A DNA stretch of 64,000 bases from Lederbergia citrea (GTDB lineage: Bacteria > Bacillota > Bacilli > Bacillales > Bacillaceae_C): assembly GCF_018343525.1 (NCBI RefSeq), contig NZ_JAGYPH010000001.1, positions 248,001-312,000 of the forward strand, in the 5' to 3' direction. The notes below the pieces were generated by a model, which did not search any database, was not told where the DNA came from, and was given only the letters and a program-made list of their open reading frames with translations. This document shows positions 27,892 through 38,244 of the stretch, in pieces; positions within the stretch are counted from its first letter, which is position 1, and the number at the start of each line of letters is the position of its first letter. A program made the translations under genes and the position numbers.

Positions 27892-28875
27892 ATGGATTCA
27901 ACTCAATTTAAACGACATCGTAGATTACGCCGATCAGCTAATTTAAGATCAATGGTACGTGAAACACATTTGCGAGCGGAAGATTTCATTTATCCTCTTT
28001 TTATCGTCGAAGGGGAGAATCGAAAGAATGAAGTTTCATCTATGCCAGGCGTTTTTCAGATTTCCTTGGATTTATTAAAGAGAGAACTTGATGAAATCGT
28101 TAGTCTTGGAATAAAATCCGTTATTCTTTTTGGGGTGCCGGAAGAAAAAGATGACTGCGGTTCCGGTGCCTATCATAATCACGGAATTGTTCAGGAAGCA
28201 ACTAGAGAGGTAAAAAAACATCATCCTGACCTGCTCGTAGTTGCAGATACTTGTCTATGCGAATATACAGACCATGGTCATTGTGGGCTAGTGGAGAATG
28301 GACAAGTGTTAAATGACGCTAGTCTCGAATTACTAGTGAAAACAGCCATTAGCCAGGCTGAAGCAGGAGCAGATATTATTGCCCCGTCAAACATGATGGA
28401 CGGATTTGTTTCAGCAATCAGAAAAGGTCTCGATGGGGCTGGGTTTGAAGATATTCCGATTATGTCATATGCTGTTAAGTACTCGTCTGCGTTTTATGGT
28501 CCATTCCGTGATGCTGCTAATAGCACGCCTCAATTCGGAGATCGAAAAACATACCAGATGGACCCAGCTAATAGAATGGAAGCTTTAAGAGAAGCGCAAT
28601 CGGATATTGAAGAAGGCGCAGACTTTTTAATTGTTAAACCGGCTCTCTCTTATTTGGATATTATTCGCGACGTGAAAAACAGCTTTAACGTCCCGATGGT
28701 TGCTTATAATGTAAGTGGCGAATATTCACTAATTAAAGCTGCTGCATTGAATGGCTGGGTTGACGAAAAAGCAGTCGCTATGGAAATGCTGACTAGTATT
28801 AAACGAGCTGGTGCTGATTTAATTATTACGTACTTTGCAAAAGATGCAGCTAAATGGATAAAAGAATCTAACTAA
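27892..28875 (+). CDS. hemB: Delta-aminolevulinic acid dehydratase (porphobilinogen synthase)
   Basis: Condenses two 5-aminolevulinate molecules to porphobilinogen. The 327-residue protein has the zinc-site cysteines in [14 protein letters not shown] (around residue 120) and the two Schiff-base lysines, in the [16 protein letters not shown] and [12 protein letters not shown] segments. It starts three bases after hemD stops, with only a weak ribosome binding site, so its translation is probably coupled to hemD. Confidence 0.97.
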   Translation: MDSTQFKRHRRLRRSANLRSMVRETHLRAEDFIYPLFIVEGENRKNEVSSMPGVFQISLDLLKRELDEIVSLGIKSVILFGVPEEKDDCGSGAYHNHGIVQEATREVKKHHPDLLVVADTCLCEYTDHGHCGLVENGQVLNDASLELLVKTAISQAEAGADIIAPSNMMDGFVSAIRKGLDGAGFEDIPIMSYAVKYSSAFYGPFRDAANSTPQFGDRKTYQMDPANRMEALREAQSDIEEGADFLIVKPALSYLDIIRDVKNSFNVPMVAYNVSGEYSLIKAAALNGWVDEKAVAMEMLTSIKRAGADLIITYFAKDAAKWIKESN

Positions 28876-28897
28876 TTGATAACTGGAGGTTTGTTTG

Positions 28898-30190
28898 ATG
28901 CGTTCATATGAAAAATCAAAACAAGCTTTTAAAGAAGCGTTGACCTTAATGCCGGGCGGTGTAAACAGTCCCGTTCGTGCCTTTAAATCAGTCGACATGG
29001 ATCCTATTTTCATGGAAAAAGGGAAGGGATCCCGTATATTTGATATTGATGGTAATGAATACATTGATTATGTGCTCTCATGGGGGCCCCTTATTTTAGG
29101 TCACGCCAATGATCAAGTGGTGGAAGGTCTCAAAAAGGTAGCTGAACAAGGAACAAGCTTTGGTGCTCCTTCTTTAGTTGAAAATAAACTGGCGAAACTC
29201 GTGGTAGAACGGGTTCCATCGATTGAGATTGTCAGAATGGTATCTTCAGGAACAGAGGCAACGATGAGTGCGCTTCGACTGGCACGCGGGTATACAGGGC
29301 GGAATAAAATATTGAAATTTGAAGGCTGCTATCATGGGCATGGTGACTCGCTATTGATAAAAGCCGGTTCCGGTGTTGCAACACTTGGTTTGCCAGACAG
29401 CCCAGGGGTACCAGAAGGGGTAGCGAAAAATACCATTACTGTTCCATATAATGATTTGGACAGTGTAAGATATGCATTTAAAGAGTTTGGAGAAGACATA
29501 GCTGGAGTAATTGTTGAACCAGTAGCGGGAAATATGGGGGTCGTGCCGCCGCAGCCTGGATTCTTGGAAGGACTGCGTGAAGTTACGAGCGAATATGGTG
29601 CCTTACTTATTTTTGATGAAGTAATGACAGGCTTCCGCGTTGGCTATAATTGTGCTCAAGGTTATTTCGGAGTTACACCAGATATTACTTGTCTCGGAAA
29701 AGTAATTGGCGGCGGTCTTCCTGTCGGAGCCTATGGTGGGAAGGCGGAAATCATGGAGCAAATTGCACCAAGCGGTCCTATTTACCAGGCAGGTACTTTA
29801 TCTGGTAATCCGCTTGCAATGACAGCGGGCTATGAAACGCTCGTTCAGTTGACGCCGGAATCATATGATGAGTTTAATCGTAAGGCAGATATGCTGGAAG
29901 CTGGTTTAAAGGCAGCCGCTGAAAAATATGGCATACCTCATGCAATTAACCGAGCAGGTTCGATGGTTGGAATTTTCTTTACCAATGAGGATGTTTATAA
30001 TTACGAACAGGCAAAAACATCTGATTTAAACATGTTTGCCGCTTATTATAAAGAGATGGCCAATAATGGCATTTTCTTGCCACCATCACAATTCGAAGGC
30101 TTGTTCTTGTCAACAGCGCATACGAAAGAAGATATTGAAGCAACGATCGCAGCTGCTGAGAAAGCATTTGAAATGATTAATAATCAGTAA
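28898..30190 (+). CDS. hemL: Glutamate-1-semialdehyde 2,1-aminomutase
   Basis: PLP enzyme making 5-aminolevulinate from glutamate-1-semialdehyde, the product of HemA. The 430-residue protein shows [13 protein letters not shown] near the N-terminus, the PLP-contact [24 protein letters not shown], and the PLP lysine 268 in [18 protein letters not shown] took ATG at 28898 with CTGGAGG upstream. TTG at 28895 is the codon before it. Last gene of the operon, followed by a terminator. Confidence 0.97.
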   Translation: MRSYEKSKQAFKEALTLMPGGVNSPVRAFKSVDMDPIFMEKGKGSRIFDIDGNEYIDYVLSWGPLILGHANDQVVEGLKKVAEQGTSFGAPSLVENKLAKLVVERVPSIEIVRMVSSGTEATMSALRLARGYTGRNKILKFEGCYHGHGDSLLIKAGSGVATLGLPDSPGVPEGVAKNTITVPYNDLDSVRYAFKEFGEDIAGVIVEPVAGNMGVVPPQPGFLEGLREVTSEYGALLIFDEVMTGFRVGYNCAQGYFGVTPDITCLGKVIGGGLPVGAYGGKAEIMEQIAPSGPIYQAGTLSGNPLAMTAGYETLVQLTPESYDEFNRKADMLEAGLKAAAEKYGIPHAINRAGSMVGIFFTNEDVYNYEQAKTSDLNMFAAYYKEMANNGIFLPPSQFEGLFLSTAHTKEDIEATIAAAEKAFEMINNQ

Positions 30191-30196
30191 TTAATG

Positions 30197-30227
30197 AAGG
30201 ATTGGACTTTGTGCCAATCCTTTTTTA
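30197..30227 (+). terminator. Terminator after hemL
   Basis: AAGGATTGG (30197-30205) pairs with CCAATCCTT (30214-30222), then T-run. Confidence 0.92.
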
Positions 30228-30262
30228 TTTGGTCAGCGCTTTAAGGAAGCTTTCCTTTCTTA

Positions 30263-30291
30263 TCATAAATAATCGGGATCTTTCATACGTT
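30263..30291 (+). promoter_or_regulatory. Candidate SigE promoter of spoVID
   Basis: TCATAAA (30263-30269), a 14-base spacer and CATACGTT (30284-30291) approach the SigE consensus KMATATT/CATACANT and lie 48 bases before spoVID, a known SigE-regulon gene in B. subtilis. Confidence 0.5.
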
Positions 30292-30339
30292 GTAAGTGAC
30301 CGATATTTTTTTGTATAGGAAGGAAAGGAGGAATCAGTC

Positions 30340-31575
30340 TTGCCTGATCGCCGACAAACATCGCTAAGATTCCCGTTAGAGGAGTCCGTTTGGTTTGAAA
30401 AAGGACAGGAAGTAGATGAACTTATCTCTATTTCATTAGATCCCCATATAACGATATTAGATGAAGACGACTATGTAGTACTGAAAGGGTCACTTGAGTT
30501 AAATGGGGAGTATAAACATTTGATAGATAACGAATTGGATGAGGCATTTCCTGTACCTGGAAGAAAGTATGTTCAAGCCGTTGAAGTAAGAAATGAAGAA
30601 GTAAGTGAATTTCTCCACCATTTTCCTGTTGATATCACCATTCCAAAAAGAAGAATTATTAATGTTGAAGAAATGGAATTAGATATTCAATCATTTGATT
30701 ATGTTTTTCCCGAAAATTGCCGGCTACAGCTCATGGCTGATATTTATGTTCATGGGATATATGAGGAAGAGTCCGATATTTTTGGAGACGTTGAGAATCA
30801 AGTAGAAGAATTACCAGATGAAGTAGAAAGTGAAGAAGTCCAGGGATTCGAAGAAGAGGCTATTGAAGTAGAGCTGATGAATAGAACGGAAACCGAGGAA
30901 GCTGAAGGGAATAAAGAGGCGGATGTAGCTGTAGAAGCAAGAGAAAATGAAAACGATGAAGGACATGAAGAACATGGAGAAACAGTGGAAGTCGATGAAA
31001 GTGAAGAAATCCTTAACGAATCGACTAATACTGAGCTTTATGAACCTTTTACAGTAGAAGCAAGGACTGTTCCTAAGGAAGAGCAAGGTAATTTTCAGTT
31101 AAGAAAAGATTTTCACTTTCCATTTCCTCAGCTTCCTGAAATGTCAATGGAGGCATTGGCTCAGCGGACATTAGAATATTTTCAAACGATGGAACGGGAT
31201 ATGGAGTCACTATCTCAATTAAAAGACGAATCAGTCATCGAAGAAATGGAATCATCGTCACATTATCAGGAATCGAGCAGTGGCAATGAATCGAGTCACG
31301 AAGAAGAGCTAAAAGAAAAAGTAAAGAAAAAGAAAGACAAATATAAAACGATGTCATTTGCTGATTTTTTTGCAAGGAAAGAAGATGAAGCATCAACTAA
31401 ATTGAAAGTGTGTCTTGTCCAACAAGGAGATTCCATTCAAGGGCTTGCCGATAAATATAAATTAACCGTTCAGCAAATATTACGAGCAAATCAATTAGAA
31501 GCAAGCCATGAAGTGTATGAGGGTCAAGTGCTTTATATACCGATGAAATCAACACCAGCATATAAAACGAAGTAG
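30340..31575 (+). CDS. spoVID: Stage VI sporulation / coat morphogenesis protein SpoVID
   Basis: SpoVID drives encasement of the spore by coat proteins and binds SafA. The 411-residue protein has the conserved N-terminal domain (SLRFPLEESVWFEKGQEVDE), a long strongly acidic middle (about residues 150-330, rich in E) and a C-terminal LysM domain (QGDSIQGLADKYKLTVQQIL, about residues 362-408). The acidic middle is low-complexity, as in homologues. The start is TTG with a strong AAAGGAGG. ysxE follows 77 bases after the stop, as in B. subtilis. Confidence 0.93.
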   Translation: MPDRRQTSLRFPLEESVWFEKGQEVDELISISLDPHITILDEDDYVVLKGSLELNGEYKHLIDNELDEAFPVPGRKYVQAVEVRNEEVSEFLHHFPVDITIPKRRIINVEEMELDIQSFDYVFPENCRLQLMADIYVHGIYEEESDIFGDVENQVEELPDEVESEEVQGFEEEAIEVELMNRTETEEAEGNKEADVAVEARENENDEGHEEHGETVEVDESEEILNESTNTELYEPFTVEARTVPKEEQGNFQLRKDFHFPFPQLPEMSMEALAQRTLEYFQTMERDMESLSQLKDESVIEEMESSSHYQESSSGNESSHEEELKEKVKKKKDKYKTMSFADFFARKEDEASTKLKVCLVQQGDSIQGLADKYKLTVQQILRANQLEASHEVYEGQVLYIPMKSTPAYKTK

Positions 31576-31652
31576 TAGACGGTTTACAAAATATGGGGGG
31601 GCTGCTGCATTCTGGTTCGTCCTCTCTGTTTTACAATAAGCAGGTGATGGAG

Positions 31653-32687
31653 ATGGCGAATAATCTTAATGACGAGATTAGCAGATTGGCAGGAAATTAT
31701 GGTCTACAAATGAACTTTGTTGAAAAACATGGCCGCGTATTTAAAATTTATTCGGATAAAGGTGAATTTGCTTTAAAACGAATGGATGCTAATAAAGGTT
31801 TGGATTTTCTTCGCCATATTCAGCATCTTTATCAGCTTGGCTATAATAGAATTGTGCCGGTCTATCCTACGTTAGACGGCCGTTATGCAATTTTAGAAGG
31901 AAATTCCCTTTATTATTTAATGCCATGGCTTGAAAATAAGGAGAGAGAGGATCGATATCAAAAACATAATGATTTATTTCGAGAACTTGCGCGCCTCCAT
32001 ACTTTATCTGTCCGTGAAGTTCCTGTAAGCAAAGAAGATCGCAAAGAACATTATGATCAAACAACAGCCGGTTGGGAAAATGAACAAGAGGCATTGGAGG
32101 GATTTATTGAACGAAGTGAAAGACAATCATATATGTCTCCTTTTCAACTACTTTTTTGTACTTATTTCAGCGAGATTTATGGTGGGTATCGTTTCGCGTT
32201 GAACAAGTTAAAGGAATGGCATGAAGCAACACAGGAGGAAACAAAAGCGAGAAGTGTCATTATTCACGGTAAAATTTCAAATGAACATTTCTTGTATAAC
32301 GAAGATGGACTCGGTTTCTTTACTAACTTTGAACAGGCGGGAATTGCTTCTCCCATTCATGATCTACTTCCTTTTTTAGCAAGAACGTTAAATACACATC
32401 AAAAACAGTTTGAAGAGAGTGTAAACTGGCTGAATGGCTATTTTCGGCATTTCCCCTTTAAGCAGGATGAAATGCTTTTATTCCTTAGTTATTTAGGTCA
32501 CCCTGGACCTATTTTCAGGGTCATTGAAAAATATTTTTCAACTGGCAATGAGAAAAATGAAATGAAACTTGTCATTCAATTACAGCGTCAGTATTGGCGA
32601 ATGAAAAATACTGAATACGTCGTGATGAGATTTGAAGATATAGAAAGACAAAAAAAAGAACAATCACAATCTCCCCCTTCTGACTAA
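31653..32687 (+). CDS. ysxE: Spore coat kinase-fold protein YsxE, catalytic residues lost
   Basis: The 344-residue protein belongs to the CotS/YsxE aminoglycoside-phosphotransferase-like family made in the mother cell. The fold is recognisable (VFKIYSDKGEFALKRM for the nucleotide lysine region), but the catalytic loop reads HGKISNEHF where active members have HGD....N. The metal-binding loop reads FFTNFEQAG where active members have IDFD. It therefore looks like a pseudokinase. I chose ATG at 31653 with AGGTGATGG upstream. ATG at 31647 and 31593 are in frame, the latter without a ribosome binding site. It follows spoVID and is likely co-transcribed. Confidence 0.85.
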   Translation: MANNLNDEISRLAGNYGLQMNFVEKHGRVFKIYSDKGEFALKRMDANKGLDFLRHIQHLYQLGYNRIVPVYPTLDGRYAILEGNSLYYLMPWLENKEREDRYQKHNDLFRELARLHTLSVREVPVSKEDRKEHYDQTTAGWENEQEALEGFIERSERQSYMSPFQLLFCTYFSEIYGGYRFALNKLKEWHEATQEETKARSVIIHGKISNEHFLYNEDGLGFFTNFEQAGIASPIHDLLPFLARTLNTHQKQFEESVNWLNGYFRHFPFKQDEMLLFLSYLGHPGPIFRVIEKYFSTGNEKNEMKLVIQLQRQYWRMKNTEYVVMRFEDIERQKKEQSQSPPSD

Positions 32688-32702
32688 GTTTCGGAGGGGG
32701 AA
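32671..32702 (+). terminator. Hairpin at the end of ysxE
   Basis: CCCCCTTC pairs with GGAGGGGG across the ysxE stop codon (about 32673-32700), but only AATTT follows instead of a T-run. Likely a weak terminator or 3'-end stabiliser. Confidence 0.5.
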
Positions 32703-32703
32703 T

Positions 32704-32895
32704 TTATATCCAATCATAATGGAACGCAAGAGCAAGTATGATAAACAAGGTTAATAATAAAACATCAAGGGTTGTTGGAAAAATAAAAGTCCGAATTGCT
32801 TGAAAGACAGTAAACGGGATAATCAGCTGTCTGCAAATCCCTTTAAAGTTTTTCATCCAATTTTGAAATGTGAACTGATTGATTTTTCTTTTCAT
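32704..32895 (-). CDS. Small membrane protein of unknown function
   Basis: A 63-residue protein with a basic N-terminus (MKRKINQFTFQNWMKNF) and one or two hydrophobic helices (IIPFTVFQAIRTFIF and LDVLLLTLFIILALAF). It is supported as a real gene by an excellent AGGGAGGAGG ribosome binding site nine bases before ATG on the minus strand, and by lying free in the gap between ysxE and the valS leader. I recognise no family. Confidence 0.65.
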   Translation of the reverse strand: MKRKINQFTFQNWMKNFKGICRQLIIPFTVFQAIRTFIFPTTLDVLLLTLFIILALAFHYDWI

Positions 32896-33005
32896 TTTAT
32901 TGGCCTCCTCCCTTATTCCTTCTTATAAAATATGTATACATCATGTGATTTGTGCCTTGCTAAGTTTAAAGAGCCCATTTTTTGTTTATAATAGGTCTGA
33001 AACCA

Positions 33006-33035
33006 TTGACAATACCCACTCGTTTTCGCTACTAT
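33006..33035 (+). promoter_or_regulatory. Promoter of the valS T-box transcript
   Basis: A perfect TTGACA (33006-33011) is followed after 18 bases by TACTAT (33030-33035). TATAAT at 33033 would give a 21-base spacer. Transcription would begin just before the T-box. Confidence 0.6.
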
Positions 33036-33058
33036 AATGAGTAATAGAATGATCGATT

Positions 33059-33318
33059 AAATGCTTGGACAGGGAAGAGTACGTTGGACTACCGCTTTCA
33101 GAGAGGGAAATTAATGCTGTGAGATTTCCTAAGTGGTGCTGATGGAAAGTCGCCCTTGAGCAGCTTCCGTGAACATTGCAGTAACGGAAGCCGGTGCAGA
33201 GCCGTTATGAATTTAAGTGCCAGATCCATGTATCAGTTATGTGCTGCATGTATCTGCGAAAAAAGGTGGTACCGCGAATCCGCTCCCTTCGTCCTTTTGA
33301 CGAGGGGAGTTTTTTGTA
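33059..33318 (+). promoter_or_regulatory. T-box riboswitch controlling valS, specifier GTC
   Basis: The leader has the T-box antiterminator sequence AAGGTGGTACCGCG (about 33264-33277), whose bulge pairs with the uncharged tRNA 3' end. A terminator follows, with CTCCC and TCGTC pairing with GACGA and GGGAG, then TTTTTT (about 33282-33316). Stem I begins ATGCTTGGACAGGGAAGAGTA and closes with CCCTTGAGCA. GTC at 33149-33151 faces the AGTA motif just inside the GGG/CCC helix, giving a valine specifier codon. Uncharged tRNA-Val should allow read-through into valS. A further stem (GCTTCCGT with ACGGAAGC) lies at about 33163-33200. Confidence 0.93.
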
Positions 33319-33356
33319 TTTTCAAATGGTGCATATTTACGTTGAGGAGGATAACA

Positions 33357-36002
33357 ATGGAACAAAATGAATTGAAGATGCCAACAAAATACGAGCCGCA
33401 GCGGATTGAGCAAGGAAGATATGAATGGTGGCTTTCGGGTAAGTTTTTTGAAGCGAAAAACGATCATGACAAAGAACCTTATACAATTGTTATTCCACCA
33501 CCGAATGTTACTGGGCGACTTCATCTTGGGCACGCTTGGGACACGACACTTCAAGATATATTGACGCGGATGAAAAGAATGCAAGGCTATGATGTTTTAT
33601 GGTTGCCGGGGATGGACCATGCAGGCATCGCGACACAAGCAAGAGTAGAAGGTAAGCTGCGTGAAGAAGGAAAAACGCGTTATGATCTTGGCCGTGAGAA
33701 TTTTGTAAAGGAAACATGGAAGTGGAAAGAGGAATATGCGGAGTTTATCCGCCAGCAATGGTCAAAGTTAGGACTCGGGTTAGATTATTCCCGTGAACGT
33801 TTTACGCTTGACGAGGGGCTTTCCAATGCTGTTCGTGATGTGTTTGTTTCCCTTTACAATGAAGGGCTCATTTACCGCGGAGAATATATTATCAACTGGG
33901 ATCCCGCCACGAAAACAGCACTGTCTGACATAGAAGTTATCCACAAGGACGTTCAAGGCGCTTTTTATCATATGCGTTATCCGCTTGCAGATGGGACTGG
34001 TACGATTGAAGTTGCGACCACAAGACCTGAGACGATGCTCGGAGACACGGCTGTAGCCGTTCATCCGGAAGATGATCGTTACAAGCATTTAATTGGAAAA
34101 ACCGTGATCTTGCCGATTGTTGGCCGGGAAATTCCAATCGTTGCTGATGATTATGTTGAGATGGAATTTGGTTCAGGCGCTGTCAAAATTACCCCTGCTC
34201 ATGATCCTAATGACTTTGAAATTGGCAACAGACATAATCTTGAACGCGTACTCGTAATGAATGAAGATGGAACAATGAATGAAAAGGCAGGCAAATATAA
34301 TGGCATGGACCGGTTCGAATGCCGGAAACAAATCGTCAAAGACTTACAGGATGAAGGTGTTCTTTTCCAAATTGAAGACCATATGCATTCGGTGGGGCAT
34401 TCCGAACGAAGTGGTGCCGTAGTCGAACCATATTTATCCACCCAATGGTTTGTAAAAATGGAGCCACTTGCAAAACAAGCGATTGATCTGCAGCGCAGTG
34501 AAGATAAAGTGCATTTTGTGCCGGAGCGTTTTGAGAAAATGTATTTACATTGGATGGAAAATATCCACGATTGGTGCATTTCTCGTCAATTATGGTGGGG
34601 CCATCGGATTCCAGCTTGGTATCATAAAGAAACGGGCGAAATTTATGTTGGGACTGAGGCGCCAGCAGATGAAGAAAATTGGGAGCAGGACAATGATGTA
34701 TTAGATACATGGTTCAGCTCAGCTTTATGGCCATTTTCTACAATGGGCTGGCCAGATGAAAACGCAGAGGATTTCAAACGCTATTACCCAACAAGCTGCC
34801 TAGTTACTGGCTATGATATTATTGCTTTCTGGGTATCGAGAATGATTTTCCAAGGGTTGAAATTTACAGAGAAGCGTCCGTTTAAGGATGTGCTGATTCA
34901 CGGGCTTGTACGGGCTGAAGATGGCCAGAAAATGAGCAAGTCACTCGGAAACGGTGTTGACCCGATGGATGTCATTGATAAATACGGCGCAGACTCACTC
35001 CGTTACTTCCTATCTACCGGCAGTTCGCCTGGCCAGGATCTTCGTTTTAGTATGGAAAAGATTGAAGCGGTCTGGAATTTCGCCAATAAAATTTGGAATG
35101 CTTCCAGATTCGCACTCATGAACATGGATGGCATGACTTATGAAGAAATTGATCTATCCGGTGAAAAGTCTGTAGCAGATAAATGGATTTTAACGCGCTT
35201 AAATGACACGATCGACACAGTGACAAAGCTCGCGGAAAAATATGAATTTGGTGAAGTTGGCAGAGCACTATATAACTTTATTTGGGATGATTTATGCGAT
35301 TGGTATATTGAAATGGCGAAGCTGCCTCTGTACGGCGAGGATGAAGCTGCCAAAAAGACAACGCGTTCCGTCCTAGCTTATGTTTTGGATAATACGATGC
35401 GTTTGCTGCACCCATTCATGCCGTTTATTACAGAAGAAATCTGGCAAAACCTCCCGCATAATGGTGAGTCTATTACAATCGCGGCATGGCCACAAGTGAA
35501 TGAACAGTATTCAGATCAAACGGCAGCAAGCGAAATGAAGTTATTGATGGACATCATCCGTTCTGTTCGAAACATCAGAGCAGAGGTTAATACTCCGATG
35601 AGCAAGAAAATTAAATTGATGCTGAAGGCAAAAGATGAACAAGTACTACATTCCCTAGAGAAAAATAAACAGTTCATTGAAAAGTTTTGCAATCCGGAAG
35701 AATTGCATATAGCAACAAACATTGCTACACCTGAAAAAGCAATGTCTGCAGTTGTAACAGGTGTTGAGTTGTTTCTTCCACTTGCAGGTCTCATCAATAT
35801 TGACGAAGAAATTTCTCGTTTGGAAAAAGAGTGGGATAAATGGAATAAAGAAGTGGAACGTGTTCAGAAGAAACTCGCAAACGAAAGATTTATTAGTAAA
35901 GCACCTCAAGCGATCGTTGATGAAGAACGGGCAAAAGAACAAGATTATTTGGAAAAGCGAACAACTGTCGAAGAAAGAATAAAAGAACTGAAATCTGAAT
36001 AA
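33357..36002 (+). CDS. valS: Valyl-tRNA synthetase
   Basis: Charges tRNA-Val, with an editing domain that clears mischarged threonine. The 881-residue class I synthetase has the HIGH-type motif RLHLGHAWD (about residue 51), the editing domain ([17 protein letters not shown]), KMSKS within [11 protein letters not shown], and a C-terminal coiled coil ([17 protein letters not shown]). The start at 33357 has GAGGAGG seven bases upstream. The open frame extends further up but there it reads through the T-box leader. Regulated by that T-box. A perfect terminator separates it from folC. Confidence 0.97.
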   Translation: MEQNELKMPTKYEPQRIEQGRYEWWLSGKFFEAKNDHDKEPYTIVIPPPNVTGRLHLGHAWDTTLQDILTRMKRMQGYDVLWLPGMDHAGIATQARVEGKLREEGKTRYDLGRENFVKETWKWKEEYAEFIRQQWSKLGLGLDYSRERFTLDEGLSNAVRDVFVSLYNEGLIYRGEYIINWDPATKTALSDIEVIHKDVQGAFYHMRYPLADGTGTIEVATTRPETMLGDTAVAVHPEDDRYKHLIGKTVILPIVGREIPIVADDYVEMEFGSGAVKITPAHDPNDFEIGNRHNLERVLVMNEDGTMNEKAGKYNGMDRFECRKQIVKDLQDEGVLFQIEDHMHSVGHSERSGAVVEPYLSTQWFVKMEPLAKQAIDLQRSEDKVHFVPERFEKMYLHWMENIHDWCISRQLWWGHRIPAWYHKETGEIYVGTEAPADEENWEQDNDVLDTWFSSALWPFSTMGWPDENAEDFKRYYPTSCLVTGYDIIAFWVSRMIFQGLKFTEKRPFKDVLIHGLVRAEDGQKMSKSLGNGVDPMDVIDKYGADSLRYFLSTGSSPGQDLRFSMEKIEAVWNFANKIWNASRFALMNMDGMTYEEIDLSGEKSVADKWILTRLNDTIDTVTKLAEKYEFGEVGRALYNFIWDDLCDWYIEMAKLPLYGEDEAAKKTTRSVLAYVLDNTMRLLHPFMPFITEEIWQNLPHNGESITIAAWPQVNEQYSDQTAASEMKLLMDIIRSVRNIRAEVNTPMSKKIKLMLKAKDEQVLHSLEKNKQFIEKFCNPEELHIATNIATPEKAMSAVVTGVELFLPLAGLINIDEEISRLEKEWDKWNKEVERVQKKLANERFISKAPQAIVDEERAKEQDYLEKRTTVEERIKELKSE

Positions 36003-36010
36003 CAAACTAG

Positions 36011-36048
36011 AATTGAAGCGAATCCATGAGCGGATTCGCTTCAATTTT
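36011..36048 (+). terminator. Terminator between valS and folC
   Basis: AATTGAAGCGAATCC (36011-36025) pairs perfectly with GGATTCGCTTCAATT (36032-36046), then TT. folC begins only 22 bases later, so folC expression depends on read-through. Confidence 0.85.
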
Positions 36049-36069
36049 GATGAACCGAGGTGGACGTGT

Positions 36070-37386
36070 ATGTTTCATACATATGAAGAAGCGTTAGACT
36101 GGATCCATTCCCGTCTAAGATTTGGAATTAAACCAGGCCTAAAAAGAATGGAATGGATGCTGGAAAAATTGGGTCATCCAGAAAGAGAACTAAAAGCCAT
36201 CCATGTAGGCGGAACGAATGGCAAAGGGTCGACCGTTGCTTATTTACGCTCAATTTTGCATGAGTCAGGTTATAAAGTAGGCACATTTACTTCTCCTTAC
36301 ATTGAACAGTTTAATGAACGAATCAGTGTGAATGGGAATCCAATTCCAGATCAAGCCATCATCGACATGACAAATGTAATTAAACCATTAGCCGATGAAC
36401 TTGAGGCAACTGAACTGGGCTCACCCACTGAATTTGAAGTGATTACAGCGATGGCCTTTTATTACTTTGCAAAGGAAAATCCGGTAGATATCGCGATATT
36501 TGAAGTTGGTCTTGGAGGACGATACGATTCAACAAATGTGATAGAACCACTCGTTTCAATTATCACAAACGTTGGAATGGACCATACACAGATTCTTGGA
36601 AACACGATTAAGGATATCGCCTATGAAAAGGCAGGGATCATTAAAAGAAATACCCCAATCTTTACCGCTATTAAGTTAAATGAAGCATTGGCTGTTCTGC
36701 AAGAGGAAGCGAAAAACAAACATGCAAAGTTATTTCAGCTTGGCGTAGATTTTTTTACTTCGAATTACAAACCTATCGACAATGGAGAACAATTTACATT
36801 TAGTTCAAACAAGCTTCGATTTGAAAAGCTTGAGCTATCACTTTTAGGTCAGCATCAAACCGAAAATGCAGCTGGAGCAATTGCGGCCTTGCTCTACTTG
36901 AATAAAACAGGCCATATCGAGGTTAAAGAAGAACATTTCAGAGCTGGATTGAAGAAAGCCTATTGGCCAGGCCGACTGGAGCTTTTAAGTAAAAGTCCTA
37001 CTGTCCTGATTGATGGGGCGCATAATAAAGAAGGGCTTCAAGCATTTGCAGCCGCAATCAAAAGTCGCTTTCAAGGCAGGAAAATTAATATTGTCTTCGC
37101 GGCATTAAAAGATAAGGACCTTACAGAAATGTTTGGAATATTAAACTCGATGGAAGCGGATCTTTATTTAACTCAATTTGATTTTCCGCGAGCAGCTTCT
37201 GCAGTAGAACTCAAAGACATGAGCGGAAATCCGAATGCAAAAATACATCATGACTGGCCTCAATTGTTGAAACAATTGATATCCTCATCCAAGCCAGATG
37301 AATTAATTGCAGTAACTGGTTCGCTTTATTTTATATCTGAAGTCAAACCCTATCTATCAGAAGTTTTACAAACTACGAAACGTTGA
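36070..37386 (+). CDS. folC: Folylpolyglutamate synthase / dihydrofolate synthase
   Basis: Adds glutamates to folates, and in many bacteria also joins dihydropteroate to glutamate. The 438-residue Mur-ligase-like protein has the ATP loop VGGTNGKGST near residue 50, TFTSPYIEQFNERI, EVGLGGRYDSTNV, and VLIDGAHNKEGL in the C-terminal domain. I chose ATG at 36070 with GAGGTGG upstream, since the upstream extension would run through the valS terminator. Follows valS as in B. subtilis. Confidence 0.95.
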   Translation: MFHTYEEALDWIHSRLRFGIKPGLKRMEWMLEKLGHPERELKAIHVGGTNGKGSTVAYLRSILHESGYKVGTFTSPYIEQFNERISVNGNPIPDQAIIDMTNVIKPLADELEATELGSPTEFEVITAMAFYYFAKENPVDIAIFEVGLGGRYDSTNVIEPLVSIITNVGMDHTQILGNTIKDIAYEKAGIIKRNTPIFTAIKLNEALAVLQEEAKNKHAKLFQLGVDFFTSNYKPIDNGEQFTFSSNKLRFEKLELSLLGQHQTENAAGAIAALLYLNKTGHIEVKEEHFRAGLKKAYWPGRLELLSKSPTVLIDGAHNKEGLQAFAAAIKSRFQGRKINIVFAALKDKDLTEMFGILNSMEADLYLTQFDFPRAASAVELKDMSGNPNAKIHHDWPQLLKQLISSSKPDELIAVTGSLYFISEVKPYLSEVLQTTKR

Positions 37387-37420
37387 TGGCAAGTTTGTAA
37401 AAAAATCTGCTCATTTGATG

Positions 37421-37450
37421 GAGCTGGTTTACAAACCAGCTCTATTTATT
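37421..37450 (+). terminator. Terminator after folC
   Basis: GAGCTGGTTT (37421-37430) pairs with AAACCAGCTC (37433-37442), followed by TATTTATTTT. It marks the boundary before the pilus operon. The rest of the gap to 37564 is AT-rich with a TTGACA at 37451 but no convincing -10. Confidence 0.8.
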
Positions 37451-37564
37451 TTGACATAATCTTCAATTATCTATCAATAACCGACTATTTATTATACAAT
37501 GTGAGTGAACTGTAAAATACATAAATGTTCCAATTAAATAGATTCTGAATGGGAGGGTTCTCAT

Positions 37565-38224
37565 TTGATTTCATTCATCATGGTGGTCCTCAGTTTATTA
37601 ATACTTGTGCCAGTTTTGTATTTTTTGCCGATCCAAATCGAGATGAAAGGTAAACTAATAATAGCCATTATTGCTTTTCCATTGGTCTGTCTTCTTATTT
37701 TGGCAAAAGATTTTTTTCCACTTTGGCAAACAATTGTAATGTTTTTTCTCCTCTTTTGCCTTTTTGCATATTTCCTTGAAACAAGATTAGGACATTGGTT
37801 TACCTCGATGAGAAGTGAAATAAAAGAAAAATCTTCTGAAAAAAGTATAACAACTCATAATGCTTCAAAAAAAATAGAAGATTCATATTCTTGGAATAGG
37901 GAATTAAAACCAATAGTGGATAAAAATCCCGAAAACTCATTAAACGAAATCTTAGGAGCGAAAGAGTCAGCTTCTGCATTGGAGGATATTCTCGAACCAC
38001 TCACTGTTGAAAAAGTAAGAGAAGAACCTCATCTTCCGAATAAAGTAGATATACTCTCTGAAGATTTATTGGAATTAGAAGAACTTTGGGAAGAAGGAGA
38101 ATATCTTCCGCGTCCTCACGAACAGCTAGATAATGACCATGCCGAAAACGATTCTAAAATAAACGTAGAAGAACGCTCCTTTTTGGAAGAAATTATCGAG
38201 AGACCTGTTAAACGAGAAGGGTAA
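37565..38224 (+). CDS. Membrane-anchored acidic protein at the head of the pilus operon
   Basis: The 219-residue protein starts with three hydrophobic segments (IMVVLSLLILVPVLYFL, LIIAIIAFPLVCLLIL, IVMFFLLFCLFAYFL; residues about 5-72), followed by an acidic, probably disordered cytoplasmic tail rich in E and D. I recognise no family. The start is TTG with GGGAGGG upstream. The next gene follows after 20 bases, so it belongs to the transcript leading into pilB. A role in pilus assembly or its anchoring is inference from position only. Confidence 0.7.
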   Translation: MISFIMVVLSLLILVPVLYFLPIQIEMKGKLIIAIIAFPLVCLLILAKDFFPLWQTIVMFFLLFCLFAYFLETRLGHWFTSMRSEIKEKSSEKSITTHNASKKIEDSYSWNRELKPIVDKNPENSLNEILGAKESASALEDILEPLTVEKVREEPHLPNKVDILSEDLLELEELWEEGEYLPRPHEQLDNDHAENDSKINVEERSFLEEIIERPVKREG

Positions 38225-38244
38225 CAAGAAAGGTGGCGGTGTAC

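Noticed and set aside
33156..33356. 67-codon N-terminal extension of ValS
   Set aside because: It translates the T-box leader and terminator. The real start at 33357 has a strong ribosome binding site and gives the usual length.
36013..36069. 19-codon N-terminal extension of FolC
   Set aside because: It would translate the valS terminator hairpin. The ATG at 36070 is well placed.
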